From Acidobacteriaceae bacterium (lineage in GTDB: Bacteria; Acidobacteriota; Terriglobia; Terriglobales; SbA1): a stretch of 16,804 nt of DNA. Of the stretch, positions 4,460 through 13,721 are shown one piece after another. The notes below the pieces were generated by a model, which saw only the letters and a list, made by a program, of their open reading frames with translations, was not told the DNA's origin and ran no database searches. The translations under genes and the position numbers were made by a program. The DNA is taken from positions 951-17,754 of the forward strand of contig PMHI01000320.1 in NCBI GenBank assembly GCA_003156615.1, written 5' to 3'. The stretch's first letter is position 1, and the number at the start of each line of letters is the position of its first letter.

Positions 4460-7182
4460 TTTTGCGATAGCAAGTACAAATCATCATGGCCGCCCGGGCG
4501 GGCGAAAACCACCGACGACAAATCGCGAGAGACAGCAAAGGCGTTTCCGCCGTAGTCTTCGCGCAGGGTAAATGGGAGTTTGAGTGCGGGAACCGGGGCG
4601 CCAGCGGGAACTCCATTGTGCAGGGGCTGACGAAAGATGGTGGTTTGGCCGTTGGCGGCGAGGGAATAGAGGAACGACTTGCCGTTGGGGGCGTACATGG
4701 CGAGATAAGTAGTGATGCCGGCTTTGAGCGTGGTGCATTTTTTATCGGCGAGTGAATATTGGAAGAGGCCGGGATTCTCTCCCCAGATCTTGGTGCTGAT
4801 AATGAACTTGTGGTCGGGCGAGAGATCGGCGGCCATGCCGCATCCGTCGAAAAACGGAGTCGCAGGGGAGCCGTCTAGGGAAATCCGCCAGTTTTTTGCG
4901 GTGCGATCGTCTTTGTCCAGGCCGCCAAGAAGGATCGATTGATCACCCGCCTCCCAGATGGCGAAGCCGACTAAATCTCCCGTCCAGGGCAATTGATGGA
5001 GGTTTTTGCCGTCGGCGTCGATGACATAAAGTTTCATCTCTCGCTTATCGCGCTCGGCATAAAGAAACTTCGTTGCGTCGTTGGACCAAGCCAGGGTTTC
5101 CAGGCGATTGCCAGAGACCAGCTTCAGCCGATGATTGCCGTTTAGATCGGTAACCCAAATCTCAGATTTCCCGGCCTCGCTGATGGTAATGTAGGCGAAG
5201 TGGCGGCCGTCATTGGAAAACTCCGGCTGCGTGGCATCGTCACTGACGACATCGGAGAACTGCTTCGTGGCAACGCGATAAAGAACAAGCGTTCCAGCGT
5301 TTCTGCCATTGATGAAATAAATGCCCTTGCCATTCGGATCCGCCATCGGGGCATGATCAGGGCCGGTTCCGAAGGTTATCTGCTTGAGGGAATGATCGGC
5401 CAGAGAGAACTCCCACAGGTTGAAGATGTCGTTGACCTTGCGGCTTACATAAAAGCTTTTGCCGGGAGTGGCCCACGAGGAGATGCCTGAGGTGGCCGGC
5501 AGCTCGCCCAGATTTTCAAGCTGGCGAGTGAAGAGGTCCAGGCGACGGAAGGAAGTGGAGCCGGAGTCGCTGATGATAACCAGCAGACCTTTCCCGTCTG
5601 GATACGCCCTCAAACCAATCCCGAACAATCCTACCGAAGGTAAAGTGTAGAGAATTTCTTCGTTGGAGCCAGATTGGGCAACGCGGACGATGCGGCCGTC
5701 GGTCTTCTGCAGAAATAAGGACTGGCCATCGACGGAGACGGCAAGAGACTTTCCCGTAGCTAAATGTTTGGGCGGGCCGCCGAGAGTGGGGATGGCCCAA
5801 ATGTCGGGCTCCCCGAGAGTCTGACCGAAGTAGATTTCCGTGCCGTCGGAAGAAAAACTCAGGACCGTCTTGTTGCCTTCATCTTTGGTGAGCTGAAGCG
5901 GATCGCCGCCGGAGGTAAGCATCACGAAAAGCTGGTCGTAACCATCCACCGGAGAAGTGAAGGCGACGGTGCGGCCGTCCGGAGAAAGAACGGGGTCATC
6001 CATCGATCGGTTCCAGTTGCTGATTTTCCTGATCGCGGCAGGCCCTTCGGCAGCGCGGCGGTTGAACGCCAGATGATATACACCGTAACCGGCTGCGAGG
6101 ATGAGAAGAACCAGTAGCGCGCCGATGGAAAGCACTTTGCCTTTATTGCGGGAAGCGGCATCGGCAATTGCGGAACTGCTCGAGGGATGCTTGGCAGAAG
6201 GAACGGCTATCGAGCCAGAGGAAGGCGCCGGCGCATAAAATCCCGATTGTTGTGCGGACCCATAAATTGCTGCTTCGGAAGACACGCGGCCCGAACCGGT
6301 GTCGCGGCGCAGGCGCTTAAGGTCGGCGCGCAGTTCCGCGGCGTTCTGGTAACGGAGGTCGCGATCTTTCTCAAGGGCCTTGCCGATAATGCGTTCGAGT
6401 TCGGCGGGAACCTCGGGATGCAATCTCGAGGGCGGCAAAGGCGGGCGGTTAAGAATAGCGTCGAAGATGACGCCGGAAGTCTCTCCCCGGAAAGGAAGCG
6501 CCCCGGTGGACATTTCGTAGAGAACCGCGCCGAAAGAAAACAGATCGGAGCGGGCATCGAGTTCTTTGCCACGAACCTGCTCGGGAGACATGTAGACCAT
6601 GGTTCCGAGAGCGGAGCCGGGACTTGTGAGATGTTCGGAATCGACACCGAGCGTGGCGAGAGTAGCGGCCGAGGGTTCCGCCTGGGGCCGTGAATGCGTG
6701 ACTTTGGCAAGGCCGAAGTCCAGCACTTTCGCGTGGCCGCGTTTGGTAACGAAAATATTTGCCGGTTTAATATCGCGGTGAACGATGCCCTCCGCATGAG
6801 CGGCATCGAGAGCATCCGAAATTTCAATGGCGAGATCGAGGAGCTGATCGGTTTCAATCGGCCGGCCAGCGATCAGATGCTTGAGGGTCTGTCCTTCCAG
6901 GCACTCCATGGCAATGAAGGCCTGGCCATTTTCTTCGCCGATATCGTAAATAGTGCAGATGTTAGGGTGATTCAAAGCCGAAGCGGCTTTGGCCTCCCGC
7001 CGAAAACGACTGAGAGACTGCGGATCTTTCGAAAGCTCCTCGGGCAGAAATTTCAGGGCGACAAAGCGATCTAGCCGCATGTCTTGAGCTTTGTAAACGA
7101 CTCCCATCCCGCCGCCACCGAGCATCTCAATCACTCGGTAGTGAGAGAACGTTTGTCCGGCGAGCGATATAGGATCTGTCAT
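4456..7182 (-). CDS. Membrane-anchored Ser/Thr protein kinase with a TolB-like propeller sensor domain
   Basis: The 908-residue protein has a complete PknB-type kinase domain (about 15-290): glycine loop [11 protein letters not shown] (22-32), ATP lysine in VALKF (Lys44), catalytic loop HRDIKPAN (135-142), DFG (155-157) and MSPEQ (198-202). A Ser/Ala/Pro-rich linker (300-348) leads to one membrane segment (about 350-372). The rest, outside the membrane, is a series of beta-propeller blades of the TolB/WD40-like type ([36 protein letters not shown] and similar). The design suggests a receptor whose outer propeller senses a ligand or partner and controls phosphorylation inside. Its substrates are unknown. 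ATG 7182 gives the normal MTD...G-x-x-x-SHYRV start; no good ribosome binding site is visible. It lies between the rnpB-end repeats. Confidence 0.93.
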   Translation of the reverse strand: MTDPISLAGQTFSHYRVIEMLGGGGMGVVYKAQDMRLDRFVALKFLPEELSKDPQSLSRFRREAKAASALNHPNICTIYDIGEENGQAFIAMECLEGQTLKHLIAGRPIETDQLLDLAIEISDALDAAHAEGIVHRDIKPANIFVTKRGHAKVLDFGLAKVTHSRPQAEPSAATLATLGVDSEHLTSPGSALGTMVYMSPEQVRGKELDARSDLFSFGAVLYEMSTGALPFRGETSGVIFDAILNRPPLPPSRLHPEVPAELERIIGKALEKDRDLRYQNAAELRADLKRLRRDTGSGRVSSEAAIYGSAQQSGFYAPAPSSGSIAVPSAKHPSSSSAIADAASRNKGKVLSIGALLVLLILAAGYGVYHLAFNRRAAEGPAAIRKISNWNRSMDDPVLSPDGRTVAFTSPVDGYDQLFVMLTSGGDPLQLTKDEGNKTVLSFSSDGTEIYFGQTLGEPDIWAIPTLGGPPKHLATGKSLAVSVDGQSLFLQKTDGRIVRVAQSGSNEEILYTLPSVGLFGIGLRAYPDGKGLLVIISDSGSTSFRRLDLFTRQLENLGELPATSGISSWATPGKSFYVSRKVNDIFNLWEFSLADHSLKQITFGTGPDHAPMADPNGKGIYFINGRNAGTLVLYRVATKQFSDVVSDDATQPEFSNDGRHFAYITISEAGKSEIWVTDLNGNHRLKLVSGNRLETLAWSNDATKFLYAERDKREMKLYVIDADGKNLHQLPWTGDLVGFAIWEAGDQSILLGGLDKDDRTAKNWRISLDGSPATPFFDGCGMAADLSPDHKFIISTKIWGENPGLFQYSLADKKCTTLKAGITTYLAMYAPNGKSFLYSLAANGQTTIFRQPLHNGVPAGAPVPALKLPFTLREDYGGNAFAVSRDLSSVVFARPGGHDDLYLLSQK

Positions 7183-7213
7183 TTCTTAAGATATCGCGCG
7201 AACCTGCGTCGAC

Positions 7214-7237
7214 TCAGTGCATCTTTCAGTGCATCTT
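7214..7237 (-). repeat. Perfect tandem 12-bp repeat upstream of the kinase
   Basis: TCAGTGCATCTT occurs twice without a gap, 32-55 bases upstream of the kinase start. This could be a pair of regulator half-sites in the kinase promoter region, or a replication-slippage duplication. No clear promoter hexamers were found around it. Confidence 0.5.
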
Positions 7238-7388
7238 AAGGTTGCGCATCGGGACAAGTCAACGAAGTCGCCTCTCAAGGTTAAGGACTTTTCAAGGCTG
7301 AGAAATCGCCGCGACCGCAGCGATGAAGATTGCTGAGGAGGGTCGATTTCGAAGTTTTCTGGAGCATCAACACGGCCAACAGCGCAGT

Positions 7389-7422
7389 AAGTTTGTGGCA
7401 GCCGGACCTGTAAGCCGAATTC
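7389..7422 (+). repeat. rnpB-proximal copy of the direct repeat (putative attachment site, proximal)
   Basis: These 34 bases cover the rnpB 3' strand of helix P1, the conserved 3' segment and 8 bases outside the gene. They match 1626-1659 with one mismatch. Together the two copies delimit about 5.73 kb. Confidence 0.75.
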
Positions 7423-7817
7423 TGTCCGCCGGATTGCTCCGGCGGGACGGCCATTCCTCTGGGCAACGCATCGCTGCGGTGCTCTGGCGACCTACCCGAA
7501 GGTTTTACGCACCGAGCCGGCACGTGCCGAAACCTGATTCGCAAGAATCAAGTCCCGGCTCCCTTCCTATTTGGTCTTGCTCCGTGTGTGGTTTACCCTG
7601 CCCGCTGCATTGCTGCATCGGCGGTGCGCTCTTACCGCACCTTTTCACCCTTACCCCCATCCCAAAAGACGCGGGCGGTATGTTTTCTGTGGCACTTTCC
7701 GTCGGACGGGCTTGAACCCGGCCTCCCGGACGTTATCCGGCACACTGCTCTGTGGAGTTCGGACTTTCCTCTCCCCGCGTCCGAAGATGCAGGAAGCGAC
7801 CGTCCGGTCCAGCTGCC
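7397..7817 (-). ncRNA. rnpB: RNase P RNA (bacterial type A)
   Basis: This is the catalytic RNA that trims the 5' ends of pre-tRNAs. The minus strand carries the universal core: GAGGAAAGTCCGAACTCCA near the 5' end (7771-7753), the AAGGGTGAAAAGGTGCGGTA and AGAGCGCACCGC segments of the P15/L15 region that binds the tRNA CCA end (7652-7621), the GGTAAACCACA-like and GGCCAAATAGGAAGG-like segments, and ACAGAATTCGGCTTA at the 3' end (7425-7411). The termini form helix P1: GGCAGCTGGACC (7817-7806) pairs with GGTCCGGCTGCC (7408-7397), 12 pairs with one U·G. The length of about 421 fits. The exact ends are taken from P1 and may differ by a few bases. Confidence 0.95.
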
Positions 7818-7826
7818 AACTCCATC

Positions 7827-7832
7827 ATTATA
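7827..7832 (-). promoter_or_regulatory. -10 element of the rnpB promoter
   Basis: A consensus TATAAT on the minus strand ends nine bases before the P1 5' end, placing the transcription start at or just before the mature 5' end. The matching -35 region (about 7850-7855) is poor. The rest of 7833-8060 contains no gene I can support. Confidence 0.65.
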
Positions 7833-8060
7833 TGCGATCACTTAGCGCGATGGTGGGTCTTAGGTCTCGGGTCTTGAGCCGCCCGAAAAACTTCTTAGTT
7901 GACGTCCCGCCTGGGGGAAGAAACACCCAGAGCGGCGAGGCCCGCAGGTCGGAATTGGATATATCGACACCTTTGCACGTGCCATCCGCCTGCTCCGCGT
8001 CGAGAACTTCTTCGGTATGGTCCACCTAGGTTGTATGCAAATCTTGCTCTGTATGAGCGA

Positions 8061-10508
8061 TTACTCGTAGCGCAGCGCCACCATGGGATCGACCGTCGCC
8101 GCACGGCGCGCGGGAATGTAGCTGGCCAGCAGCGCCATGGCAACCAGCGCGACGGAAACTGAAAGAAACGTCGATGGATCAGAAGGGCTCACGTCGTAGA
8201 GCAAGCCTGCGATGAGTTGCGTCAGCAGAAACGCCGCCACCAGGCCAGGGACGACGCCCATCGTCACAAGCAGCAGCCCGCTTTGCAGAATCATTGCGAT
8301 GATCGTGCCGCGCTCAGCGCCCAGCGCCAAGCGAATGCCCATTTCTCGCGTTCTCCGCGCCACGGTGTAAGAAATCACACCGTAGACGCCAAGCGCCGTC
8401 AGCGTAAGTGCCAGGGCGCCGAAGATTCCGAGAAGGACGCTTTCGAAGCGCGTGTCGGCAATCGATTCGCTGACATATTGGTCCAATGTCTTGACGTGCA
8501 GGAGCGGCAAGTCTTTGTCGAGCGATTGCACGGTTTTGGTCAGTGGCAGCAGAAACTCCTGAGGATCGGCCCCGGTGCGCACCATCACAGACATGGGAGC
8601 GAACGGTAGTTGCGCGTATGGAACGTAGGATTCCGCGATCGCGGGAGCACTCAGACCTTCGCCTCTCACGTCACCGGCCACGCCGACGATGGTCCGCATG
8701 GGCGTTTCTTTCTGGTCGCCGGTCCCGATATCTGGACGGATGCGTTTGCCGATTGGATCCTCACGTGGAAAAACCTGCTGGGCCAACCTTTGGCTGATGA
8801 TCACCACGGCGGCAGAGCCGGTTGCGCTGTCGTGTGGTTCAAATACTCGGCCTCGCAACAGAGGAGTTCCCAGGGTGTTGAAGTAATCGTCGTCCACAAT
8901 GTGAAGTGTCGTAACCGCGCGCTCGGATTTCTTCACCGGCCGATCCTCAATGTCGAAGCTGGTCTTCACTTCGCTGGCGGAGAGCGGCAGGGGAAACGCA
9001 GCACTGGCCGACCGCACGCCAGGAAGGCTTCGGACCTGCGCCAGCAATCTTTGATAGAACTGAACGCGTTGCTGATGTCCGTATCGGCCGGGCAAGTCCA
9101 GTCCGAAAGTGATGACGTGATCCTTCGCGAATCCTGGATCAATCTTGCTCAGGCCAAGCAGACTTCGCAACATGAGGCCCGATCCCGCCAGCAATACCAC
9201 GGCGAGAGCCGTTTCGATCACAACGAATGTGTCGCGGAGCCGCGCATGACCGCGCGATTCGGTTCCGCTGCGGCCGCCCTCGTTGAGAGAAGAAACCAGT
9301 CCGGCTCGCGTGGCCTGAAAGGCCGGCATCAATCCAAACAGAAGGCTAGTCAACACCGCGACCGCTGCGGTGAATGCCAGCACCGGCAGGCTGAGGCCGC
9401 TCTCCGAGACGCGAGGCAATTCTCCGGGCGCGAGGCGTAGCAGCAGCTTGAGCGCCCCCATGGCAAACACCAGTCCCGTGCCCGCGCCCGTAAGCGCCAG
9501 CAATGAACTCTCGGCGAGCAACTGCCGTACGATATCCGAGCGCGTCGCACCTAAGGCCACCCGCACGCTGATCTCTTTATGCCGCGCCGTTGCCCGCACC
9601 AATAGGAGATTCGACAGATTGGCGCACGCGATCAGCAGCACCAGCCCTACGGCTGCGAACAACATGAGTAGTCCCAAGCGTGCGTCACCCACGATCGCGT
9701 CGATCTCGGGAACGATCGCAATCCCCTTCGGGCGGTGCTCAGGATACTCTCGGTTGATCGCGTCCTGGATCGCGCTCATCTCGGTTTGTGCCTGGAGTGG
9801 AGTCACCTGAGGTTTGAGCCGCGCAATTACGTCGAGATAAGAGTTGCCGCGTTGCGCCGTCATCGGCGGCGCACCGTTCGGAGACTCCGCGTCAAGTGCG
9901 ATGGTCGTCCAGAATTCGACTGGATCGGCTTGTATTGGAAACTGAAATCCTCGAGGCATGACGCCTGCGACGGTAAATTGTTGGCCGCTGAGCGTAACGC
10001 TCTGGCCAACAATGTTCGGGTTCGAGCCGAAACGTTCCTGCCATAAGCTGTAACTCAAGATGACGGGCCGGCCGTTCGCGCTGGGCGTGTCTTCGTCGGA
10101 AGTAAAATCCCTTCCCATCGCTGGAGCGACTCCAAGGAGTGAAAGCGTGTTTGCGGAAACAACCGCTCCAGTCAGATGTGCCGGCTCGGATACGCCGGTG
10201 AGAGTGAAGTCGTCCGTTCGGTATGCGGAGAGCACTTCAAAAACGTGGTTCTGCGCTCTCCAATCCAGAAACGCCGGATAGGAAACGCCGATGTCGTCCC
10301 GGCGTCCCGGCTCGGTGGCCTTTACTACGACCAGGCGACCAGAATTGTGAAATGGAAGTGGCCGCAGTAAAACCGCGTTAATTACGCTGAAGATGGCCGT
10401 GTTGGCCCCGATGCCCAACGCGAGCGTCAGCACCGCAACGGTTGTAAACGCGGGGCTCTTGCGCAACTGACGCAACCCGAAGCGAAGGTCTTGAGCTAGT
10501 GCTCCCAT
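8061..10508 (-). CDS. Large double FtsX/MacB-type permease (ADOP family)
   Basis: The 815-residue membrane protein is built from two MacB-like halves. Each has an N-terminal helix, a periplasmic MacB_PCD domain and an FtsX block ending in a conserved cytoplasmic motif (EISVRVALGATRSDI near 312-326; EMGIRLALGAERGTI in the second half). The N-terminus FTTVAVLTLALGIGANTAIF (21-40) is the typical first helix. Such permeases are very numerous in Acidobacteria as 'duplicated orphan permeases'. By homology to MacB they would transmit ATP-driven mechanical force to the periplasm rather than form a channel. Here the N-terminal ~80-residue extension of many ADOP members is absent. No ABC ATPase or membrane-fusion gene is next to it. 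ATG 10508 is supported by AGGAGG at 10520-10525 (spacer 11). The substrate is unknown. Confidence 0.92.
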   Translation of the reverse strand: MGALAQDLRFGLRQLRKSPAFTTVAVLTLALGIGANTAIFSVINAVLLRPLPFHNSGRLVVVKATEPGRRDDIGVSYPAFLDWRAQNHVFEVLSAYRTDDFTLTGVSEPAHLTGAVVSANTLSLLGVAPAMGRDFTSDEDTPSANGRPVILSYSLWQERFGSNPNIVGQSVTLSGQQFTVAGVMPRGFQFPIQADPVEFWTTIALDAESPNGAPPMTAQRGNSYLDVIARLKPQVTPLQAQTEMSAIQDAINREYPEHRPKGIAIVPEIDAIVGDARLGLLMLFAAVGLVLLIACANLSNLLLVRATARHKEISVRVALGATRSDIVRQLLAESSLLALTGAGTGLVFAMGALKLLLRLAPGELPRVSESGLSLPVLAFTAAVAVLTSLLFGLMPAFQATRAGLVSSLNEGGRSGTESRGHARLRDTFVVIETALAVVLLAGSGLMLRSLLGLSKIDPGFAKDHVITFGLDLPGRYGHQQRVQFYQRLLAQVRSLPGVRSASAAFPLPLSASEVKTSFDIEDRPVKKSERAVTTLHIVDDDYFNTLGTPLLRGRVFEPHDSATGSAAVVIISQRLAQQVFPREDPIGKRIRPDIGTGDQKETPMRTIVGVAGDVRGEGLSAPAIAESYVPYAQLPFAPMSVMVRTGADPQEFLLPLTKTVQSLDKDLPLLHVKTLDQYVSESIADTRFESVLLGIFGALALTLTALGVYGVISYTVARRTREMGIRLALGAERGTIIAMILQSGLLLVTMGVVPGLVAAFLLTQLIAGLLYDVSPSDPSTFLSVSVALVAMALLASYIPARRAATVDPMVALRYE

Positions 10509-10699
10509 CTCGAGTTCGTCCTCCTACTCCCACGGCAATGGCACGGGGGGGTTGGCCCAATACGAAGGCGAAACGATCACGGATAGGTTTCTTACAGCAA
10601 GGCTTTCTCCAATCTAGTACCTAACGTAACCTCCTGGCGGCAAAGGACATGAGAGTACGCTGTCGAACCGTGGTCTTTAAAAGTGTCCGCTGCCAGGCC

Positions 10700-10775
10700 T
10701 TGGATGTCCGGAATCGAACAGGCAACCATCGCTTCGCTTGGTTATGAGACCGGTTCTAACATAGAGCCTTGCTCG
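10700..10775 (-). pseudogene. Degenerate tRNA-Met-like remnant
   Basis: On the minus strand, in correct order, are a D-arm-like GGCTCTATGTTAGAAC, an anticodon-loop-like GGTCTCATAACC with CAT anticodon (10746-10744), and a T-loop TTCGATT (10718-10712). The spacing between anticodon loop and T-loop is 23 rather than about 15 bases, the T-stem pairs poorly and no sound acceptor stem forms. It is at best a decayed tRNA gene. The surrounding gap 10509-11017 has no credible coding region. Confidence 0.3.
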
Positions 10776-10973
10776 CCGACGATTGCCTTTCCGCCTGTCG
10801 CCCCTGGTCTGCTGCCGCGATCTCATATTCATTCCTCCGCTCACGACGGCATTTTCCTTTACCGAGGCAGGAGCCTATCATTTCTCCTTGCCGTGAGGTC
10901 GGCTGGTAGACTTGTACATCAAGAGGTCGTATGGGAGGGCTTCGATGAGGCTGAGCCTAAAGCCCACACCCAC

Positions 10974-10990
10974 GTCTTAAGACTTAAGAC
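10974..10990 (+). promoter_or_regulatory. 17-bp perfect palindrome upstream of the permease pair
   Basis: GTCTTAAG-A-CTTAAGAC is a perfect inverted repeat with 8-bp arms, ending 27 bases before the permease start. It may be a regulator binding site. A related but scrambled string of GGTCTT/GGTCTC units occurs at 7857-7876, so it may instead belong to a simple intergenic repeat type. Confidence 0.4.
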
Positions 10991-11017
10991 CTGAGCCCCA
11001 GGGCCGACACCTGCGCC

Positions 11018-12250
11018 ATGAACATCGCCGAAGCCATCCGAATTGCTTTGCAGTCGCTGTGGGCGAATAAGCTGCGCTCCGTGCTAACGCTGCTCGGCGT
11101 GGTGATCGGAGTGGCTGCCGTTATCGCCGTGGTCACCTTCGTCTCCGGCATCAACGACTACGTAGCGCAGAAGGTCTTCAATCTGGGCGCGGATATTTTC
11201 CTGATCTTCAAAGTTTCTCCGGCCGCTGTGAACGTGGACCACTACTTGGAAGGTGAGAAGCGGAAAGACCTCACCCTGGAGGACTACCAGGCGGTCGCCG
11301 ATGCCTGCCGGCATTGTCAGTTGGTTGCAGCCTCCACACGCAACGAAAGCGGCCATGTGAAGTACGGCGAGCAATCGATCAGCGATACGACGGTGCGGGG
11401 AATCACTCCCGGGATGGCTACGATTCTGGATATCGACCTGAGCTCCGGCCGCATGCTGAACCAGACGGACGTGGATAACCGGTCTCCGGTGGTGGTGGTG
11501 GGAACCGACATCGTGGAGCATCTGATGGCGGGTACGGATCCACTGGGCAAGGAAATCCGCATCGATGGCTGGACCTACCAGGTAATCGGCGTGGGCGCGA
11601 AGAAGGGAAAAACCCTGGGGCAAAGTGCCGACAATTACGTGATGATTCCCATGACGGCATGCCTGAAACAATATGGGACACACAATAATAGCCTGCGGAT
11701 TGCAGCCAAGGCCGAAAGCGCAGGAGTGCCGCTCAACGAGGCCGTCGACGAAGCGCGCGCCGCCCTGCGCGCCAAGCGCCATGATCCGCTCGGCGGCGAC
11801 GACAGTTTTGACATTGAGACCAATGCCAGCCTGCTGGGCATCTGGACCGGCTTCAGCCAGACTTTCTTCATTGCCACCATCGGCATTGCCGCCATCTCGC
11901 TGGTGGTCGGCGGCATTGTGATCATGAACATTATGCTGGTATCGGTGACCGAGCGCACTCGCGAGATTGGCATCCGGAAGGCTCTGGGCGCGCGCCGCGA
12001 CGATGTGCTGCTGCAGTTTCTGATCGAGTCCGTTACTTTGGCGCTCGCAGGCGGTATCCTGGGCGTCCTGTTGGGAGTCGTCATCGCCCTGACGGTTACC
12101 CTGCTGATCGGGATGCCTTCATCGATCAAGCTCTGGGCCGTGGCGGCCGGACTGCTGGTCTCGGCAAGTGTGGGAGTGTTCTTCGGAGTTTATCCCGCAC
12201 GGAAAGCGGCGAAGCTGGATCCGATTGTCGCGTTACGGTTCGAAACGTAG
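11018..12250 (+). CDS. MacB-like ABC transporter permease (first of pair)
   Basis: This 410-residue protein has the layout of MacB/YknZ-type permeases: an N-terminal helix (about 18-42, [20 protein letters not shown]), a periplasmic MacB_PCD domain (about 45-250), then three helices in a C-terminal FtsX domain, with the cytoplasmic coupling motif [20 protein letters not shown] between the first two and [17 protein letters not shown] at the end. By homology it would work with an ABC ATPase and a membrane-fusion protein in export or envelope stress functions; neither is in this window. A second, similar permease follows 106 bases downstream in the same orientation, so they may form a heterodimer. 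ATG 11018 fits the family start MNIAEAI; the ribosome binding site is weak. Confidence 0.9.
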   Translation: MNIAEAIRIALQSLWANKLRSVLTLLGVVIGVAAVIAVVTFVSGINDYVAQKVFNLGADIFLIFKVSPAAVNVDHYLEGEKRKDLTLEDYQAVADACRHCQLVAASTRNESGHVKYGEQSISDTTVRGITPGMATILDIDLSSGRMLNQTDVDNRSPVVVVGTDIVEHLMAGTDPLGKEIRIDGWTYQVIGVGAKKGKTLGQSADNYVMIPMTACLKQYGTHNNSLRIAAKAESAGVPLNEAVDEARAALRAKRHDPLGGDDSFDIETNASLLGIWTGFSQTFFIATIGIAAISLVVGGIVIMNIMLVSVTERTREIGIRKALGARRDDVLLQFLIESVTLALAGGILGVLLGVVIALTVTLLIGMPSSIKLWAVAAGLLVSASVGVFFGVYPARKAAKLDPIVALRFET

Positions 12251-12291
12251 AAAGAATTGGTCAATTTACTAATTGCGTAGTTTCCGGGACC

Positions 12292-12318
12292 TAACCGCAA
12301 CTCCAAACATTGCGGTTA
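12292..12318 (+). other. Hairpin between the two permease genes
   Basis: TAACCGCAA and TTGCGGTTA form a perfect 9-bp stem with a 9-base loop. It is followed by an AT-rich stretch with repeated AAATTACT/AAATTACC words but no T-run, so it is not a standard terminator. It could stabilise the upstream mRNA or attenuate the second permease. The intergenic AT-content contrasts with the GC-rich genes. Confidence 0.5.
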
Positions 12319-12356
12319 AATTACTTAAATAAAATTACCAAATTACTCAGTCCAAC

Positions 12357-13616
12357 ATGATTCACAAAGACGAATTTCGCGAGATTGTGCACATGGCGAC
12401 GGACACCATCCGCAGCAACAAGATGCGCTCGTCACTGACTGTGCTGGGAATCGTGATTGGTGTCGCGATGGTGATTGGCGTTTCCTCCATCGGGCGCGGA
12501 CTGGACGACAATGTCCGAGCGGTAGTCGCCAGCATCGGTTCCAACGTGATCTTTGCCTATCATCTGGAGCCGTTCACGTTCGGTCGCCCCACTGAAATGC
12601 GCACCCGCAAGAAGCTAACCTTCGAGGATGCGGAAGCGGTCGGCCAACTGCCGCATGTGAAGGCCGCAGGCGCGTTGATCCAGTTCCTCCGTCCCGAACT
12701 GGGGGTCGGAACCTTCGCGGTGAAGTATCAAGATCGCAAAGCCAAGAACACAATTCTCGAAGGAGACACGGCTTCGGTAAAGGACGTTGTTGACCTGCAG
12801 CTGGACGCTGGAAGGTGGTTCACTGAGACTGACGACGAGAGGCGTGCTGCGGTCATCCTCCTGGGCCATGATACGGCAGAAGAACTATTCCCGGTGGAGA
12901 GTCCCCTGGGCAAGGAAATCAACATCGAGGGGCAATTGTTTGAAGTGATTGGTGTCGCAGCAAAAGTGAAATCGGTGTTCGCAGGCGGAAAAGATCCGAA
13001 CGATAACAAGGTCTTTTTCCCGCTGACCACCCTCAGAGCGCTTCATCCTGAATTGAAGGACCATTGGATCATGGCGAAGGCCACCTCCCACGACGCCGTG
13101 CCGAAAGCCGTCGACGAAATGCGCGAACTGCTGCGGCGGCGCCGAAAAGTTCCCTCCGACAAGGCGGATAATTTTGCCGTCTTCACCTCAGACTCGATCT
13201 CTGACGTTTGGAACCAGCTCACCGGCGCGCTTTTCGTGGGCATGTTCGCAATTTCGAGCGTAGGCTTGATTGTCGGCGGCGTGGGCGTGATGAACATTAT
13301 GCTGGTGAGCGTCACCGAGAGGACGCGGGAGATTGGCGTTCGCAAAGCGATCGGCGCCCGCAAACGGGACATTCTCTTGCAATTCACCTTGGAAGCGATC
13401 ATTCTCACCGCGATCGGCGGCGTGATTGGGATTCTGTTGGGGGCAGCCATCGTTTGGATTATTCCTGAGTTCTGGCCCTCGCTGCCCGCTCACATGTCGA
13501 TGTTCTGGACCATCTTCGGCTTCACTTCTGCCGCGGGAACTGGACTCGTCTTTGGCATCTATCCCGCATGGAAGGCAGCGAACCTGGATCCGATTGAAGC
13601 GCTGCGTTACGAATAG
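12357..13616 (+). CDS. MacB-like ABC transporter permease (second of pair)
   Basis: The 419-residue protein has the same architecture as its neighbour: a first helix in [20 protein letters not shown] (20-39), a periplasmic MacB_PCD domain, and a C-terminal FtsX block with [20 protein letters not shown] and the end [17 protein letters not shown]. The two proteins share motif wording but differ clearly in the periplasmic part, so they are old duplicates rather than recent copies; a heterodimeric permease is likely. No ATPase gene follows: the next gene is a glycosyltransferase. ATG 12357 is the first start in the frame and matches the family; no strong ribosome binding site is visible. Confidence 0.9.
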   Translation: MIHKDEFREIVHMATDTIRSNKMRSSLTVLGIVIGVAMVIGVSSIGRGLDDNVRAVVASIGSNVIFAYHLEPFTFGRPTEMRTRKKLTFEDAEAVGQLPHVKAAGALIQFLRPELGVGTFAVKYQDRKAKNTILEGDTASVKDVVDLQLDAGRWFTETDDERRAAVILLGHDTAEELFPVESPLGKEINIEGQLFEVIGVAAKVKSVFAGGKDPNDNKVFFPLTTLRALHPELKDHWIMAKATSHDAVPKAVDEMRELLRRRRKVPSDKADNFAVFTSDSISDVWNQLTGALFVGMFAISSVGLIVGGVGVMNIMLVSVTERTREIGVRKAIGARKRDILLQFTLEAIILTAIGGVIGILLGAAIVWIIPEFWPSLPAHMSMFWTIFGFTSAAGTGLVFGIYPAWKAANLDPIEALRYE

Positions 13617-13678
13617 TCTGGCCTGCGTCGCAGCGCCGCCGTCCCGGTGGCTCGACAGCAGGTGGCCCACGCGCGATC

Positions 13679-13699
13679 GCGCCGGCGAGACGCCGGCGC
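13679..13699 (+). other. GC-rich hairpin upstream of hpnI
   Basis: GCGCCGGCG-AGA-CGCCGGCGC is a perfect 9-bp inverted repeat with a 3-base loop in the gap between the second permease and hpnI. There is no T-run. Strings of the GCCGGCGAGACGCCGGCGCTAC type are common intergenic repeats in several GC-rich bacteria, so a REP-like element or a permease-side mRNA end is possible. Confidence 0.5.
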
Positions 13700-13721
13700 T
13701 ACTCAGTTCGACACGGACTGC

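Noticed and set aside
6187..6857. Long antisense and frame-shifted open frames (168, 216 residues) inside the kinase gene
   Set aside because: Shadows of the high-GC kinase coding sequence, without start signals or homology.
7281..8029. Open frames of 65-152 residues across and beside the RNase P RNA
   Set aside because: The RNA gene explains the sequence; the frames are antisense or chance readings of a structured RNA and its promoter.
10683..10994. Plus-strand 103-residue open frame upstream of the permease pair
   Set aside because: It reads through the tRNA-like remnant and the palindrome, has unusual composition and no ribosome binding site or recognisable domain.
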